In this document: one piece after another, positions 62,725 to 64,000 of the stretch
How positions within the stretch are numbered: position 1 is the first letter of the stretch
Layout: each line of letters starts with the position of its first letter
NCBI RefSeq assembly: GCF_004358205.1
Contig: NZ_SMYO01000014.1
Location: 1 to 64,000 of the forward strand
Length of the DNA: 64,000 nucleotides
Source of the DNA: Bacillus salipaludis
GTDB taxonomy: Bacteria > Bacillota > Bacilli > Bacillales_B > DSM-18226
Reading direction: 5' to 3'
The notes under the pieces: generated by a model
What the model saw: the letters and a program-made list of their open reading frames with translations, nothing else
Database searches by the model: none
What the model was told of the DNA's origin: nothing
Translations under genes and position numbers: made by a program

Positions 62725-63918
62725 TTAGATTTCCTCCTTTTTAAAGGCCACTTTTCCTCGGCATATCGTCATATAAACTTCCAACTGATCATCTAATATT
62801 ACGATGTCTGCATCTTTTCCTTCAGCAATACTTCCTTTACGATCATAGATATTTAGTTGCTTAGCCGGGTTTACTGAAGTCATTTCGATGGCGTCTTCAA
62901 GTGAACAACCTGTAAATGTAAGAAAATTTTTCACAGCATCCCCGAGTCTTAAAATACTACCCGCCAGTGTCCCATCATCAAGGAATGCTTTACCATCCCG
63001 TACATTTACCTGCTGACCGCCAAGATCGTATTGGCCGTTTTTCAAACATTTTGCCCGCATTGAGTCTGTGATTAAAATTAACCCTTCTTTGCGTTTTAGT
63101 TTGTAAGCCAGTTCAATCATTTCTGGGCGGACATGGACTCCATCTACAATCATTTCAGCAATTAGTTCATCCCGTAAAAGGGCAGCTCCCGCCACACCCG
63201 GCTCGCGGTGGTGCAGCCCGCGCATTTGATTAAAAAGATGAGTGACGTGATTGGCACCTGCATCAATGGCAGTAATTACTTCTTCATAAGCTGCATCGGT
63301 ATGACCAATCGAAGCAATCACCCCATTTTCCTTAAGATAACGTATCAGTTCTAAACCACCGGGACGTTCAGGTGCTAACGTTACAAGTTTAATATTCCCC
63401 TTTGAAAGGTCCTGCCATTTCTTAAATAAAGAAAGATCCGGATCAATAATATGCTCAATCGGCTGCGCACCCGCCCTTTTTTTATTGACAAATGGCCCTT
63501 CAAGATGAATCCCCAGGATTTCAGCACTTCCTTCGGTCGATTGTGTTTCTATAAATTTTCCCGCATTGATTAATGCGGTTTCTATTTCCGCTTTTTCCTG
63601 TGTCATGGTAGTAGCTAAAAAGCTGGTCGTGCCTTCTTTCGGAAGGGCTGCCGTCATATTTTCCAAAGCTTCAGGTGTAGCGTCCATCACGTCAGCGCCA
63701 TTCACCCCATGTATATGAACATCAATAAAACCGGGAATGGCTTTATATTGCGATGAAATTTCTATCATTTCGTATTCTTCTACATTTTTAAGCTCATCTG
63801 TTAATCCCAATTCCACTATTTTTTGATCTTTAATTTTTATATAACCATTTTGAATAATCTTGTCTTCTGTATAAATTTGAATACCCTTTAGTAAAATATG
63901 ATTAACTTTTGCAGGCAT
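62725..63918 (-). CDS. nagA: N-acetylglucosamine-6-phosphate deacetylase
   Basis: 397 residues from the ATG at 63918 (AAAGGGG eight nt upstream; a second ATG six bases earlier is too close). Amidohydrolase motifs: IPGFIDVHIHGVNGADVMD, HLEGPFVNKKRAGAQ, SIGHTDAAYEE, VTHLFNQM and the catalytic Asp in LITDSM. Removes acetate from GlcNAc-6-P. First gene of the nag operon; an operator lies 49 bp upstream. Confidence 0.96.
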   Translation of the reverse strand: MPAKVNHILLKGIQIYTEDKIIQNGYIKIKDQKIVELGLTDELKNVEEYEMIEISSQYKAIPGFIDVHIHGVNGADVMDATPEALENMTAALPKEGTTSFLATTMTQEKAEIETALINAGKFIETQSTEGSAEILGIHLEGPFVNKKRAGAQPIEHIIDPDLSLFKKWQDLSKGNIKLVTLAPERPGGLELIRYLKENGVIASIGHTDAAYEEVITAIDAGANHVTHLFNQMRGLHHREPGVAGAALLRDELIAEMIVDGVHVRPEMIELAYKLKRKEGLILITDSMRAKCLKNGQYDLGGQQVNVRDGKAFLDDGTLAGSILRLGDAVKNFLTFTGCSLEDAIEMTSVNPAKQLNIYDRKGSIAEGKDADIVILDDQLEVYMTICRGKVAFKKEEI

Positions 63919-63966
63919 CTTCATTACCCCTTTCAAGTTACTTTCATATTAGCACTTTTAACTTAT

Positions 63967-63982
63967 AGTTGTCTATACCAAT
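63967..63982. promoter_or_regulatory. NagR/DasR-type operator (dre) upstream of nagA
   Basis: On the minus strand ATTGGTATAGACAACT, closely matching the dre consensus of NagR and DasR (ACTGGTCTAGACCACT). Expected site of NagR repression. Confidence 0.75.
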
Positions 63983-64000
63983 TAAACGCTCTTGATTCAT

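Noticed and set aside
1..64000. CRISPR arrays, tRNA/rRNA genes, phage attachment sites
   Set aside because: No regularly spaced repeats, no cloverleaf or rRNA-like segments and no integrase were seen by eye; short or degenerate examples could be missed.

Overview
The window is a low-GC chromosomal segment from a spore-forming Bacillaceae bacterium, probably a Neobacillus/Mesobacillus/Bacillus-type species. This rests on the gene content: a SpoVR homologue, YhcT/YhcU-, YhdB- and YcgQ/YcgR-like proteins, a bmrC/bmrD-like heterodimeric exporter, adeR-ald, nagA-nagB-nagR, an ArsB/NhaD permease, sporulation-type histidine kinases, strong AGGAGG ribosome-binding sites and many hairpin-plus-U-tract terminators. 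I saw no rRNA, tRNA, CRISPR array, prophage or intact transposase gene.

Layout. 1-140 looks like the 5' end of a group II intron on the minus strand, abutting the U-tract of the bmrD terminator. 141-4360 holds the bmrCD exporter operon (minus) with a long leader: two small ORFs, two intrinsic terminators, a competing helix and a short interspersed repeat. 4435-7465: YbjQ-like protein, class A PBP, XRE regulator. 7529-10015: feoA-feoB plus a small Cys-rich FeoB-associated protein under a Fur-box-like site. 10111-11983: soluble histidine kinase and RimL-type acetyltransferase. 12094-15478: two paralogous CBS/CorC (MpfA/YhdP-type) membrane proteins flanking a MerR regulator; both paralogues carry a hairpin between ribosome-binding site and start codon. 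15547-20882: mostly small hypothetical or membrane proteins, an orphan response regulator and a DUF445 protein. 21028-22611: a frameshifted LysR gene divergent from a Pat-type acetyltransferase, with an inverted repeat between them. 22801-24619: YcgQ/YcgR-like pair. 24962-30221: secreted HAD phosphatase, then alanine permease, adeR-like regulator and ald. 30297-39131: glycoside-hydrolase-like protein, SpoVR, M14 carboxypeptidase, YhdB, SDR, PgcA, YhcU, YhcT, GlsB. 39248-44326: pirin under an MhqR-like palindrome, DUF47-Pit phosphate transport pair, POT peptide transporter, YitT protein. 44449-47478: SwrC-like RND pump. 47517-50312: a decayed minus-strand cluster (DUF3189, gutted receiver domain, truncated membrane protein, broken GT2 glycosyltransferase). 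50382-54456: deoC, MMPL transporter, cupin and two full-length copies of an interspersed repeat. 54454-58532: hypothetical protein, truncated 5'-nucleotidase-type phosphoesterase, ArsB/NhaD permease behind a leader terminator, gluconokinase remnant, tiny basic protein. 58649-61169: diguanylate cyclase and KinB-like kinase. 61207-63982: nagA-nagB-nagR with a DRE-like operator.

The genes form housekeeping or adaptive modules rather than one island: drug export, ferrous iron uptake, cation homeostasis, alanine catabolism, phosphate uptake, amino-sugar and deoxyribose catabolism, and sporulation/c-di-GMP signalling. The least conventional content is regulatory: the bmrCD leader, the paired SD-hairpin-start leaders, an SD-masking helix before the histidine kinase, and a promoter-proximal terminator before the ArsB/NhaD gene. 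Gene decay is also clear: homopolymer frameshifts in LysR and MerR, the glycosyltransferase locus and the gluconokinase scar. All product names come from reading motifs and overall resemblance; no database search was run.
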